From positions 30,455,682 through 30,519,681 of the forward strand of contig CM044522.1 of assembly GCA_024364805.1 (NCBI GenBank): a stretch of 64,000 nt of DNA, given 5' to 3'. This document shows positions 12,026 through 23,361 of this stretch, in pieces (the first letter of the stretch is position 1; each line of letters opens with the position of its first letter). The notes under the pieces are model-generated. The model was not told the DNA's origin. It made no database searches and saw only the letters and a list, made by a program, of their open reading frames with translations. Both the position numbers and the translations under genes were made by a program. The stretch is from Euprymna scolopes. Lineage: Eukaryota; Mollusca; Cephalopoda; Sepiida; Sepiolidae.

Positions 12026-12146
12026 TACCGACAGAATTCTTCATTTATTTTTATTCATTAAAAAAAACAAAAATTATTTTTCAATTCATCCTATTGTAAT
12101 TTTCAAACATGGACATTTTCACAAAAAGGGGGGATTTTTATTTGCA

Positions 12147-12152
12147 AATAAA
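12147..12152 (+). promoter_or_regulatory. probable LSM8 polyadenylation signal
   Basis: An AATAAA hexamer lies 122 bases after the LSM8 stop codon, followed within about 20 bases by a T-rich stretch (12164-12183) that could act as the downstream element. In DNA this AT-rich chance hexamers are common, so the call rests mainly on position. Confidence 0.5.
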
Positions 12153-12487
12153 ATGAAAAGTGGCTTTTTTTTTCTTTTTTTTTTACTTATTTCCTTTCAT
12201 TATGTTTGTCAAACAGGTTGTTTAGTTTTAAGTTGAACATGGTAGTTCTATTGAGTGCAGGATCATTCTTGTATGTAATAGTTCCAAGCAAAGAAAAAGT
12301 GGCAGCATCAATCCAATCAGAGAAGCCTTTCCAAGTAAATAATTAATCCAGTTAAAATCCTCAGAGTGTAGTTTCCTTCTCATGTCAAGACAGAAAACTA
12401 TAACTGAAAAATTAAAAAAGATTTAGTATATTTTATAAAGCAATTCTGGCATCTGATTGGTTTGTTCTTATCACCCACGATTATAAA

Positions 12488-12976
12488 TATAATGGTACTT
12501 GTACAGTTTGATGAAGACATAAAAAAATGAAAATATCGAAAAAATGTTATATTGTACATATCCATTTTGGACTGAAGATCTCAAAAAAATTCACTTAATT
12601 TGATCGAGTATTTTTTTATTTACTTTTTTATTTTTTACAATGGAAAAAACAATTTTTTATTGACAGCGCTGGAGGCAGCCATGTTTGAATTTTTAGAACA
12701 CACCATGGGAAGATAACTTAGTCTAAAGCGCCCCCCCCTCCCCCTCCATCTTAAATACTAGCTTTTCTTCCTAAAAATCGAAATATTGTTACCTTTTCAT
12801 TGGTATCATAACAAATTGCTTTTTCGCTGTAAAAAAAAAATTACTTGATCAAATTAAGTGAAGTTTTTTTTTTTTTCGGAGAACTTCATTCCATAACGGA
12901 TACATACAATATAACTTTTTTCTCTCGATATTTTCATTTTTTAATGTCTTGATTAAACTGTACAAGTACCAATATA
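12488..12976. mobile_element. foldback MITE, ~150-bp arms
   Basis: The left end (TATAATGGTACTTGTACAG) and right end (reversed: TATATTGGTACTTGTACAG) are inverted copies. Matching continues inward through GAAAATATCGAAAAAATGTT and TTCACTTAATTTGATC and their reverse complements at 12840-12935. It has no coding. The ends begin with TA, which would fit a Tc1/mariner-type or similar TA target. It lies just downstream of LSM8. Confidence 0.75.
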
Positions 12977-13379
12977 ATTGTTCAAATCTTTGTAGTCATA
13001 CCTTCTTCATATGCCAAAAATATTGCAACAAGTTAAAAATAAAATAACAGGAAAACTATTTGATATAATTACATACCAGGCAAAAAGTATCTGTGTCGGC
13101 AAAAAAAATACAGAAAATTATAAAAAAATTTTAGTAATAAATAAAATTCATTTTTTATTCATATTTTTTAGTAAACATTGAGGCAATGCAATTATGAGTT
13201 TTAAGTCAACATGTCGTAATAGATTATCTCCCTTTCAATCTGAAGATGCCATGTTGTCTTGTGATTTGGAGTTTGTTGATTTCAAACAGTAAATTTTATT
13301 TTTTTGTTAAAATTCTAATCAATATTTTTCCATAATTTTTGGTGTGCACAAATACTTTTGCCTCACACATAAATATTCC

Positions 13380-13660
13380 TTTGTTCCAGATCGTTTCATG
13401 TGTTAGTCGTCGCCATCAAATTGCTGTTTTGATATTTCATTGTAATACAGCTTCCTGTTCCAGTGTTTTTTTTTTTTTTCCAAGAATTACAAGCTTGTGG
13501 AACTCTCTACCTACTGATTGCTTTCCTCCTACCTACCTTATCAAGACGATGACCAATAGGCATCTCCTGTCTTTGTGATAATCATATTTGGTTCTTGTTA
13601 GTTCCATGCATCAAGTGGCTTCACGCCTTGTTTGAAACGATTTTCATAAAAAAGTTTTTC
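13380..13660 (+). mobile_element. LINE family B, 3' fragment
   Basis: It encodes SCVSRRHQIAVLIFHCNTAS and, across a T-run that shifts the frame, FPRITSLWNSLPTDCFPPTY and TNRHLLSL. This is the C-terminus of a non-LTR retrotransposon also found at 21900-22120. Its 3' UTR ends GATTTTCATAAAAAA. Confidence 0.75.
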
Positions 13661-13883
13661 TGTTATTTTATTTTGAACTTCCCTATTTCACTTTGCATTA
13701 AGCGAAATAAACAATCGGTTCTATAGAACCTGTCAATCGTCAACAACTTCACAAAGTAATTCCTGACCAGATTTTCATAAAACTTTTAGATTAGGTTTAT
13801 CAATGCCTAAAAACAGGCTGCGTTAAATTTGAAATCATCTGGATCCTATTATGGCTATTATCATCATTATAAAATGGTGGTTT

Positions 13884-13990
13884 CTTGTGTATCATCATCC
13901 TCACCGGTTTAACGCCTATTTTACATACTAGTATGCATTGAACGGCTTTTATAAATTGACTTTCAAACTTATCTCTGACCATTTTTCTTT
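13884..13990 (+). repeat. cephalopod-type dispersed repeat, short copy
   Basis: It carries the same core as 10674 (GGTTTAACGCCTATTTTACA, then TAGTATGCATTGAACGGC) and the following ATCTCTGACC word. Confidence 0.6.
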
Positions 13991-14087
13991 GGGGGTCATT
14001 TCTTTAACTGAGGCAAAACTTTTATAGGCTGAATGCTCTTACTGATTAAAAACTGATGCAGTGATGGGGACTAGTGTTTCTATTGAG

Positions 14088-14440
14088 AGACCAACTATAA
14101 TATAAATCTCACCTGTCTGTATGTTTTCTGCCTAAAACATTTGACAGAGACAATGGATTTTCACAATATCAATATCGTTTTGAAACTCAACCCTTCGGAC
14201 GACAAATATCGAAAAATTGGTTAAAAACATTAATTCCTTCACTCTTAACTGAGCACTTTTCTACAGGGAGGGGTCACTATTTTTCACTAATATTTCAAAA
14301 GTCATCCCCTCTTTTCGATTGACTAGTCTTAATCGAAAAGAGGGGATGACTTTTGAAATATCAGTGAAAAAATCGTGTTTGTCATTGCATCCATCACCAA
14401 ACCGGAAATAGTGAAGGTTAACTTTAAATTTTAACATGAC
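14088..14440 (+). repeat. Helitron-like element, partial copy
   Basis: It shares TATAAATCTCACCTGTCTG, CGGACGACAAATATC, AAAACATTAATTCCTTCAC and TTTTCTACAGGGAGGGGTC with the element at 17617-18109, but lacks the recognisable 3' CTAG end. A long palindrome (14280-14371) sits inside. Confidence 0.6.
14280..14371. repeat. 41-bp-arm palindrome
   Basis: The arms 14280-14320 and 14331-14371 are perfect reverse complements except for one position. They enclose the 10-base spacer GACTAGTCTT, which is itself partly palindromic. It would form a strong hairpin in single strands. Confidence 0.95.
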
Positions 14441-14659
14441 AAAAATACCGGAAGGGACGACAGATTAAAATTTAATAAATAAATACATAAAAAAATAGAC
14501 TTTTATTTATTTTGTTACATGCAATGGAACTTTTAATCTACCAATCCAATAATTGTCAAGAATGGCATTTTATTTTAAAACTTAAAAACAGAAATTATTT
14601 TGTTTTTGAATTTTGGAGATGACGTTTGATTATTCTTTTTATTTGGATTTTTCAGATTA

Positions 14660-15080
14660 CTGTTTTTATCTTGAGTTCTATTTACATGTTTCAGTTGATA
14701 TAACCGCCGACCTTCTCCAGGTGTATCTTTTGGAACTTGTGAATCTTTGGTTTAAGACTCCTAAAATTCATACTAAAATTGTCCGCAAGAACCTGCTGAG
14801 TAGTGGATAAAGTATTTGATAAAGTTGTAAGTCACACTCTTCTGGAGTGTGACTTACCATGCTCAGTATGGACGATACTCAAAAATACAACTGCAAATTA
14901 CTTAGGACTTCTATCCCGCCATGGCTGATGGAACAAGGACATACTATCTCGTGGATTGCATTAAAATTCTGTGTAGATTTCTTAATTTGACAAGATACAC
15001 CTGAAGAAGGTCAGAGGTTACATTGACCAAAGCGTGAAAATAACATCCAAAATGAGAATAGTAGTCCAAAGAATCCAAAT
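14660..15080. repeat. element bounded by inverted CTGANGA motifs
   Basis: Inverted copies of one motif sit at about 14690-14730 (minus) and 15001-15033 (plus). Between them lies a perfect 13-bp hairpin, GTAAGTCACACTC/GAGTGTGACTTAC (14827-14857). The plus copy has the stem GGTCA/TGACC where other copies have GGCCA/TGGCC. Confidence 0.6.
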
Positions 15081-15159
15081 AATACGACATTACACTGAAT
15101 CTTTTTTTACTTGATTTCATATTCCAAATGTTATTTTTAACTTCCTTTCAACGAAAAAA

Positions 15160-15593
15160 TTATAAACAAGATAAATGAAATTATTTTTCTAAGGAACCTT
15201 TTGATCAGCAATATATCTCTACATGGGTAACATAAGATGAACAACGCTAGTAATCTATAAATCTTGTTTCTCCAGCTCTTTTGAATACTAACCCAGTCTA
15301 ATAATACTAAACCTACAGTGACAATAGCAGATATACATATTGTGTCCTAGTCGTTTCACTCATTCCTTTTTGTACTATTTTTCTCTTTGTTCATTCTGCT
15401 GCTGCTGATTGTTGGTGAGCATCATTCATTTTGTATGAATCAGATGATTATTGTTGGCATTCATTTCCCCAATCATAATCTCCAAAAAGATTATAAACAA
15501 GATAAATGAAATTATTTTTCTAAGGAACATTTTGACCAGCAATATATCTCTACATGGGTAACATAAGATGAACAACGCTAGTAATCTATAAAC
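15160..15593 (+). repeat. 103-bp direct duplication
   Basis: 15160-15262 and 15491-15593 are near-identical (about two differences), offset by 331 bases. The intervening sequence has no coding. It is probably a recent local duplication, or the ends of an unidentified element. Confidence 0.85.
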
Positions 15594-16012
15594 TCAACCC
15601 TTCTTGTTAGAATTCTTTCTGTAAAGACCGGATATTTACGAAAGGCACCAGATGAAGGTTGCCAACATCCCTAAATTGAAAGTTTCTGTGAAACAAACTG
15701 CATTTGAACACTCAGATTGACAGTTTCATGTGATTAACCATTTAGCCACCATCACTTCCCTGCTGTTGTGAATTTCTCAATACTTACTGTGGATTTTTTT
15801 CTGTATTGCTATCCGATGCACTTATAAACATATCTGTGTGTTTACTGCACAGGTTGAGATCATCCAATCATTGTGTTTGGTCAAAGTCTTGACTTGATTC
15901 TGACGCCAGTCAGTGTCAATGTGTTCAGTCATTGCTGTGAAAAATTCTCTCATTAAATAAAATCACAGATTAAAACAAGTAGCAAAGGTTTATTTTCTTT
16001 GGAGATTATGTT

Positions 16013-16385
16013 AATATTCATTAAAATGTTATGATATTCATTAAAATGTTACAATGATATTTATTAAAACATTACAATGATACTCTATAAAATATTATGA
16101 TATTCATTAAAACGTTATAATGATATGCTATAAAATGTTATGATATTCATTAAAACATTACGATGATACTCATTAAAACTTTACCATGATAATCATTAAA
16201 ATGTAAGTGATATTTATTAAAACGTTATAATGATGCTCATTAAAACATTACCATGATATTCGTTAAAATGTTACAATGATCATCATTAAAATTTTACAAT
16301 GATAATGATTTAGATGTTATAATGATATTCATTAAAACGTTACAATGATACTCATTAAAACGTTACGATGATACTCATTAAGAAG
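16013..16385. repeat. ~22-23-bp minisatellite
   Basis: About 16 imperfect units of the form GATATTCATTAAAACGTTACAAT are arrayed in tandem. Variation is mainly at the ATATTC/ATACTC and ATG/ACG/ACA positions. Confidence 0.9.
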
Positions 16386-16689
16386 TTTGCAAACCAAAAT
16401 TCTTAGCTCAACCCAAATCAAAACACAAGTCCAACTGAACACCGTTCATAAGCTTCAGTGCCCCTTTCTTTCTTTCTAAGAGGCACACAAACTTGAACTG
16501 ACAGTGAGATGTCCCGAGGACCAACCAAACATCAAATCCCAGAAAAACAAAATGATCATAGGACACCATATGGCCAACTGTTTACCCCCCCGCCTCCCAT
16601 CAAATATGCCTATGAATAGCACTGGCCAACCAGCCATCTGTGAAAAAAAGAAATTGCTTCCTGTCCTGAATTCGCATCATATTAAAAAA

Positions 16690-17040
16690 CAAAAATAAAA
16701 AATCTGTATGATGTACGTACCTCTGAAGAAACAAAAATATATTCCTAAGAATCACGTAAATTGATCAAATTTTAATTTTAAATAAAAAAATAAAATTTTA
16801 TGAGTAATTGAAGAGTGGCTGTCTTGTTTACCGTTTTGAAAACAATTAAAAAAAATCACAAAGGGAGATAACTCAATAATTCAAACTTGTGAGATTTGTG
16901 AATTGCCATTAATTGCTTACAAATGATTTTCTTTATAAAAATAAAACCATTTGATTAATTACATGATTTTTGGAATATGATTTTATCGTTCCATCACAAG
17001 TATTTACATCATACAGATTTTTCTTCAATTTTTTTTCTTC
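16690..17040. repeat. foldback MITE family F, diverged copy
   Basis: The left part has AAATCTGTATGATGTACGTA and CACGTAAATTGATCAA. The right part has inverted counterparts (CCATTTGATTAATTACATG, TTTTGGAATATGA, CATCATACAGATTT). It is the same family as 24543, 26412 and 37250. Confidence 0.65.
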
Positions 17041-17139
17041 AATAGATTCCAGAACTCTTGAAATTTTAAAAGTTCTGACTCCACTTGTAATAATTTATAT
17101 ATACTAGATATTACTTTTACTGTCTGTTTTGCAAATACT

Positions 17140-17480
17140 TTAATGGAATGTGCTCTGATGAATTCATTGCACTTATACCCACTCGGTGTACAATATTCCC
17201 CCAAAAACCCACCTAGCAGCAAAATCCTAACCCTTCACTGTAAGGTTTCTAGATGTTTGGAAACTTACTCTAATTCTTCTTCCTTCAAACTGCTAGACTT
17301 TGGAATTCTCTCCCTGTTTCCTGCTTCCCTGATTGTACTATGATGTTTCATTATACTTCAGTCAAACTACTCAGAAATGAAGAGGCCTCTCTTTCTGGGG
17401 CTAACACTTGACCTTTATATGCGATACATAGATATTCGATTAAAGTTCTCTTTAACCTCCTAAACATTGACTTAGTAAAA
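17140..17480 (+). mobile_element. LINE family C, 3' fragment
   Basis: It encodes MECALMNSLHLYPLGVQYSP, a VSRCLETYSNSSSFKLLDFG segment and ILSLFPASLIVL. This is the usual 'xxxRLWNSLPxxxFP' C-terminal block of LINEs in a third sequence variety, with a frame shift after LIVL. Confidence 0.65.
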
Positions 17481-17616
17481 AAGTTGGGAACATAATTTTC
17501 CTCTTCTGAATTGACCATTAAAATATCTTATTATATATCTTTCTTGTGGTTTCTTGGTCTTACTGAGTTCTAGGACAAGGATTTCTTTTGTCCGGTGTCT
17601 TGGAGAAGATGCACCT

Positions 17617-18109
17617 ATACTATAAATCTCCACCTGTCTGTTTAAATGTATGTATGTATGTTTGCATGTGACATTATAAAGGTGTCATTTATACTATAAA
17701 TCTCACCTGTCTGTTTAAATGTATGTATGTATGTTTGCATGTGACATTATAAAGGTCTCACCTGTCTGTTTAAATGTATGTTTGTATGTCTGCCTAAAAT
17801 TTTCGTCTCGGACGACAAATATCAAAAAATCAGCCAAAAACATTAATTCATTCACCCTCAACTGGGCAGTTTTCTACAAGGAGGGGTCGATTTTTTGCAA
17901 GTCATTGTATCGGTTGGATTGACTTTGCTTAATTTTAATGTTCCGAACTTCCGGTTGCATCATGGAGTAGAAGTAAGGCGTCAGATTTTCTTTCACTTTT
18001 TTTCTGCCTTCGTGTCACGGGTTCGAGCCTGCCTACAACCGCTTTTTTTTTTTTTTCTTGCTCAACACACACCTCCAAACACTCGGGCAACGCTGGGCAC
18101 CCAGGCTAG
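17617..18109 (+). mobile_element. Helitron-like element with tRNA-like module
   Basis: The 3' end has CACACACCTCCAAACACTCG, a GC hairpin (CTGGG-CA-CCCAG) and a terminal CTAG (18106-18109) followed by T, as expected for a Helitron. The 5' start TATACTATAAATCTC appears twice (about 17617 and 17688), suggesting nested or duplicated 5' ends with a GTAT/TATG run between. A tRNA-like B box GGGTTCGAGCC lies at 18019-18029, about 80 bases from the 3' end. Confidence 0.7.
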
Positions 18110-18221
18110 TTCTTTGTAAAAGCAAGTGCTGGTTAGCAATACCGGGGAGATCTTATTTGGGATGTGAACACTTTGTGATTTTGAATATTTGGTGAGGGTT
18201 TACTTGTATGAAAAAGTATCC

Positions 18222-18480
18222 TCATGCCAGATTGTTCTGACAAACCCTGGTACAGAGAGACCTTAGACACTCGAGGATAGTGTGCAGTCGGCATTTAAGT
18301 GCTAACATGTAGAAGTTTAAATATAATATGAACAAATATCTCCCCACATAGTCTCCTGTAGACATGGAACCAAATAGTAGACCCTTACGTCCAAGTGACA
18401 ATATGCTTTGTTTGGGGTGAACAAGAGTAAAAAAAAAAAAAAACTTTGTGTCTCTCACCTCCAACTACAGCACTCTTCCA
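18222..18480 (-). repeat. unnamed dispersed repeat
   Basis: A 35-base word around 18387-18425 (minus: CACCCCAAACAAAGCATATT...) recurs on the plus strand at 19838-19872. The unit is beside an A-run at 18430-18444. It probably belongs to a LINE 3' UTR or SINE. Confidence 0.4.
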
Positions 18481-20167
18481 TGACTGAGGGAAGTAATTCA
18501 TGATTATTTTCAGAGGTGAATTCTCACTGGAATTTTAAAGGTGGATAAAATAACACAAAGAAAAGAAGAGTTCGGAGAAAGGACTTTCTATTGGGTGGTC
18601 GTGATTGCCTCATTTTCTGTCAGCAGTGGAGGGGTGGGCTCCAGACAACTTTTGGAGGCTGTTGGACCCCTAATTTATTGTTGATCTTAAGATATTCTCT
18701 ATTTGTAGTGTTTCCTCAAAAACTTCCAAAGTTATTCTAGAAAATCTGTTCTGACAAAAATTTACTTTAACAATGACTAATGTTTGTGCAAAATTAAAAG
18801 AAAAAATTCAAGTGAGAAAAGTGTGAACAAACGAACAGGAATGAATTACTAGGTCCATTCCTTCCTTTGTCGGGGGACCAATGAACATTTTCAAATTTCA
18901 ATTAAGATGATATTCTTATCAGTAGTAAAAGAAAAGGATTTTCCTCTCATTTTTTTTAAATTTTGGCATTTTTTTTTTTTAACAGAATCAGAAAATGTAC
19001 ATTTCTTTTGTACTGCTCTATTTAGAATCAAACTTGACAATTTTGAAATTGTTGGATTAAGAAAAAATACATGCAGTACATAAAAATATATATGTGAGTA
19101 TTTAAATAGTTTAACTCACCTTATGGTTCATGGTCACCTTTGAACTCGAAATTCTTTAAAATACCAGGTTGGTGCCTGGCGTGGCCAGCCTTATCTCTTA
19201 ACCTTAATTGAAAAGCCTTCTATTGATGGTGTCATGGTAAAAACACCAGTTTCTAGTCAATCACTTAACCAGTTTGGGGGTAGACTTTTTGTCAATCAGC
19301 TTTGTAATCCCTTCCATCCTTATTGGGCTCTTGAAAGGCTTTTTTTTTTTTTTTGGTTAGCCTGTTTGGAGTCCTGTAGCTTAACCACTAGTAGTGAGGG
19401 TTTTTTCCAGTCTTAGTTTGTCTTGAAGTGAATCTACCTTTCTATCCCTTTTTATTTTTATGCCTTCTATAAATCCACACAACAAACACCTTTCTATTTC
19501 CTTAAATCAAACTTTTCCTCTTGGGAAAATCTCACATCCTTACACTCTTTATGAAACTAATCATTGATAGCAATGATCTACATGTATATCCGTATTTGCC
19601 TCTTGTCCACAATTTACATGGTCTTATCCTTATTCTTTGCAGAGATCTCCCCAAAGCTTGTGTGTGTCTTTTATATGTCTTTGCTGCACTTCACTTACTA
19701 TTTATTATTTTTGTACTCTTCCCCTTCTGAGAATAACTGCTTGCTTGTTGTAAGCAGTATTGATGACGTCATTGCTCATCATTTTCACCAATTGCACAGA
19801 TATAACTGCTGCTGCTTAAAATTTTTTTAACTTCTTTTTACCCCCAAACAAAGCATATTGCCACTTGAACTGTAAGAGGCTATTATTTGGAATCGTGTCT
19901 GACAGGGGACTGTGGAGAGTTGATCAGCGAGTTGTAGGGATCTTTACAGTGAAGGGGTGTGATTTTGTTGCTTGTCAGGTTAGCCAGGAATATGTATATC
20001 GAGGGGAACACAAGTGTAATTATTTTATTCATTGAAATACTTTCAAAACAGGCATAAGAATGCAACATTGCAGGGATGGGACAGAGATTGGAGCTTGGTC
20101 AATAGTGCAGGATCTATTAGATTGGAAACTTTTTTTTGAACCCCGTCTAAGATTGAGAAACTAGTAA

Positions 20168-20312
20168 CAAATGCACCTGCCCAGATGTGGCAACAAGCCT
20201 CCATGCATAGGTGAATTTTAATTTTGTAAAGATACTTTCTGGTACAAGTATTCTTTTAGCACAGTAGAGAGAGCTTACATTTTTTGCAGCAGCCTTGGAA
20301 ATTTTCTCAATT
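20168..20312 (-). mobile_element. LINE fragment, opposite strand, inside family B copy
   Basis: Minus-strand reading RKIEKISKAAAKNVSSLYCA and KRILVPESIFTKLKFTY aligns with the RT thumb segment (xxIAKAAxxKVGSLYRAxRxLxPESILYLYKS) of the same kind of LINE. Its left neighbour 19838-20168 is unassigned and contains the 35-base repeat shared with 18387. Confidence 0.6.
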
Positions 20313-20746
20313 TTTCTCTGGCTCATGACTTATCCCAAACTGTCACCTTCTTCATACGTTTTCATAATAATGACCTTCATCAACTTATTTGATCTTTTTC
20401 TCGGTTCTGTTTCTGACTCGTATTGCATATTTTTCATTTTTGACTTATTCATCATCATGCAGTCGTTGATTTTTCTATGAAATCTTCTATTGATCATCCC
20501 TTCCATATAAAGACATTTAACTACAACAAGGTTGATTGGGATACACTTTGCAGCTTTGTATATGACATATCATGGCGTTCTATGGTTATTATATTTTCTA
20601 ATGGTCTTACTACTGAATTATTTACTGATTGGCTTCTTGTTGGAATTGACACCTTCATTCTTCTTCGTAAATTACAAACAAAAGCCTATTCTACCCTCTG
20701 GTTCTTATTTACTTACGTTTCTGTTATTTCCCATCATAGTCATTAC

Positions 20747-20917
20747 TAGGGCTAGGACAACAGCATATTCTTTTCATTGTTTTGACTCATGTGTGTATCC
20801 GTTAATATCTCATATGCTTTTATATAAAGTGATGTGGTTCTCGGTTGATTAACTGTGTCAGATATATATACTCGAAACTCAAAACAATGGTAAGAATATT
20901 CTGTTGTCCTAGTCGTA
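20747..20917. mobile_element. hAT-type MITE, copy 2
   Basis: A 171-bp element with ends TAGGGCTAGGACAACAGC and (reversed) TACGACTAGGACAACAG. It has an exact 8-bp target duplication GTCATTAC at 20739-20746 and 20918-20925. It is the same family as 789-969 and lies inside a family B LINE. Confidence 0.85.
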
Positions 20918-22504
20918 GTCATTACTGATCGTCTGGATGGTTCTGAAACTTCCAGATAATCCTTCAGAAGAGCCAATAATACCTACAAAAAAAGCAATCT
21001 ATTCTCAAAGGATTTGCGACTACTTTATCTTAAAAGGTTGGCTCTTGTGATAATAGTATTGTTAATAATGGCAGTCTGTTATTTAACGATCTTCAGGTGG
21101 TTTCATCTTCTAAGAATAAGGCTGATCTCTTGCTCATCTTTTTGTTGACAGTTTTTCTCTTGATTACTCTGATGTTCTTCCTGATTTTCCTTTCAAAACT
21201 GATTATTCTCTCAGCTTTGTCATTATTACTCTGAAGATGGTTGCTAGCGTTATTTCTGATCTTGACCAGTCTAAGGTTTCCAGTCCTGATTCAATTCCTC
21301 TCTATTCGACTGTTTCTTCTCACCCATCTCCCTGGCATCATTTGGAATGCGCAGCTGATCTAGAATTTGCTTTAAGTCCAGTTGTAAATTGGGGTATAAA
21401 ATGGCTTGTTTTGTTTAATCCTGTTAAGCCCCAGCTTGTGTCTTTCAATCGTAGGTGTGCCCCTTTTCTTCTTGAGATTTTCAGGGATGGCTTTTTTCTT
21501 TAGGAGAAATTGACTGAAACTTTTTGATCTCTCTCATGAAATCTTATAATTCATACATAAAATCCATTGCTCTTTCTGCTCTCATAAAGTTAATTTTCTC
21601 TATTAATCCAAACATTTTCTCACTGTTGAGATAATTCTCTATAAATCTATCAGACCTTGTATGTTGCAATATTGGAGTTGATGAATCTGAGGGACAGATT
21701 TACCAGAAATGTGCCTGTAATTTGATTGGCTTCCCACCCTTTTTCTCATAGACATTATGTTGCTAGTCTCAGGTTTTTTTACTATAAATACAATTATGGT
21801 AGGTGGTCTTTGGAAGTGTCTGATCTATTCACTGCTTCTTTTGTTCCAGCTTGTTTGACTGTCAAGTGGTCTTCACACATTCACTGTTTTGACACCACAA
21901 TATTATAAAACTTCCAATCCCAATAGCTTTCCAAGAACTGCAGGCTTATGAAATTATATTTCTGCTAATTGTTTTTCTTCTACTTATAACCTTTGTATTT
22001 TGAAGACAAAGGTCAATAGGCATCTGTCTTTGCAATAATCATCTTTTTTTTTTTTTAACTCCTTACATAAAGTAGCTTCCTGCCTTGTCTGGAGTGATTT
22101 CAATAAAAAAAATAATAATTTACAAATTTAAATGCATCATAATGCATTTAAATTTTTGAACAAGGCATCCATTTTAATTTTTTTTTAATTGAAAAAAAAT
22201 AATAAAAATAAATAAATAAATCAAATGAATTATTTTGTGACCAATCAAAATTTAAAACATATTTAGCAACATTTAAATTGTTAAATAGGAAGTCAGAATT
22301 CTTATTGTTTTAAACATTTCAGAAGCTATTTACATGCAATAATTTTACAAAGACATTATCTTAGTTTTCTAAAAAATTTTTTCAATAATGAACAAAAAAT
22401 ATTAAAATTAAATGTAACTTTAAAAATGAAAAAAGGAAAGTAAAAAGCTGCGTCAGGTGCAACTAATTTTGATGCACACACACTTCTGTTACACATTAAC
22501 ATTT

Positions 22505-23361
22505 TTTAGTGCTTGTGCAATATAATGGGATTTCAAAAAATGCATTTTAGGTACGAAAAAAATTATGCACTTATGTGTTATGTTAAAATTAGTAAAAAAA
22601 TTACAAATATTATGAAATGTGATTGAGTAGATCTGGTAGAACTAATTATATATATATATATATATATATGTTTGTAAATGAGTGGACTGTCATTTTCTAT
22701 TTTGAAATGGCGGATTACAATTGATTCTTCTTCGTTATTGTAGCAACATCCGAAAATCGAAATATTGAATTTCAAGTGAAACCAATGGAATCTACTGAAT
22801 TATATTACAGTCATAAAAATATCCAAAAATTATAAAAAACGACAAGATAGAAAATTAATTATTAATGAAAACAGTTTTCGAAGATGATTAGCAAAAATTA
22901 AGATTTGCTAAAATTGTCCAAAGATTTGGAATTTTCAGAAAAGATTTACCTCCCTTTTGTTACAATCAAATTCTCCAGTTTTTTTGTTTTTTGTTTTTTT
23001 TGCAAAACTCAATTTTTGTTAATGGTCTTCAAATACTATTTTCATTAATAATTAATTTTCTACCATTTTTATTTATTTTTTTAAATACGACATGAAAATT
23101 CATTAGATACCATTGGTTTCACATGAAATTTTCGAATTTTGCTACAATATCAAAAAATAATCCAATTATTTTGTGAAAACATCATAAATTGCAATTAACT
23201 TCCCTGGAATTTAGCATTTATATCTGATAAAACGCTAAATTTTATTTTTACTTGTAATTATTTTTCTCTTCAATTATTTTTGATACTTTTGGAAATTTTT
23301 ACTAATTTCAACACAAGTGTACCGAAAATGCATTTATTTGAAATCCAATGCACAAGAACAC
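22505..23361. mobile_element. long foldback element, ~400-bp diverged arms
   Basis: The ends TAGTGCTTGTGCA and TGCACAAGAACA are inverted. Inward words such as AATGGGATTTCAAA/TTTGAAATCCAA, TTCAAGTGAAACCAATGGAA and GAAAATTAATTATTAATGAA all have reverse-complement partners near 23300, 23110 and 23045. The centre is at about 22935. No coding is seen. It contains a (TA)n run at 22649-22669. Confidence 0.75.

Larger units (their letters stand above)
19520..22120 (+). mobile_element. LINE family B, long but decayed copy with nested insertions
   Basis: Pieces of endonuclease (about 19640-19815, CVFYMSLLHFTYYLLFLYSS), the EN-RT linker (20477-20740, HPFHIKTFNYNKVDWDTLCS), RT fingers (21060-21300, ISDLDQSKVSSPDSIP), RT palm downstream (21330-21470, NWGIKWLVLFNPVKPQLVSF) and the C-terminus (21920-22040, NSFPRTAGL...KTKVNRHLSLQ) follow in family order. 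It is interrupted by minus-strand LINE sequence (about 19840-20312) and by a hAT MITE (20747-20917). Many frame breaks are present. Confidence 0.75.

Noticed and set aside
16013-16385. CRISPR-like array
   Set aside because: Units are contiguous with no unique spacers, and the genome is eukaryotic; it is a minisatellite.
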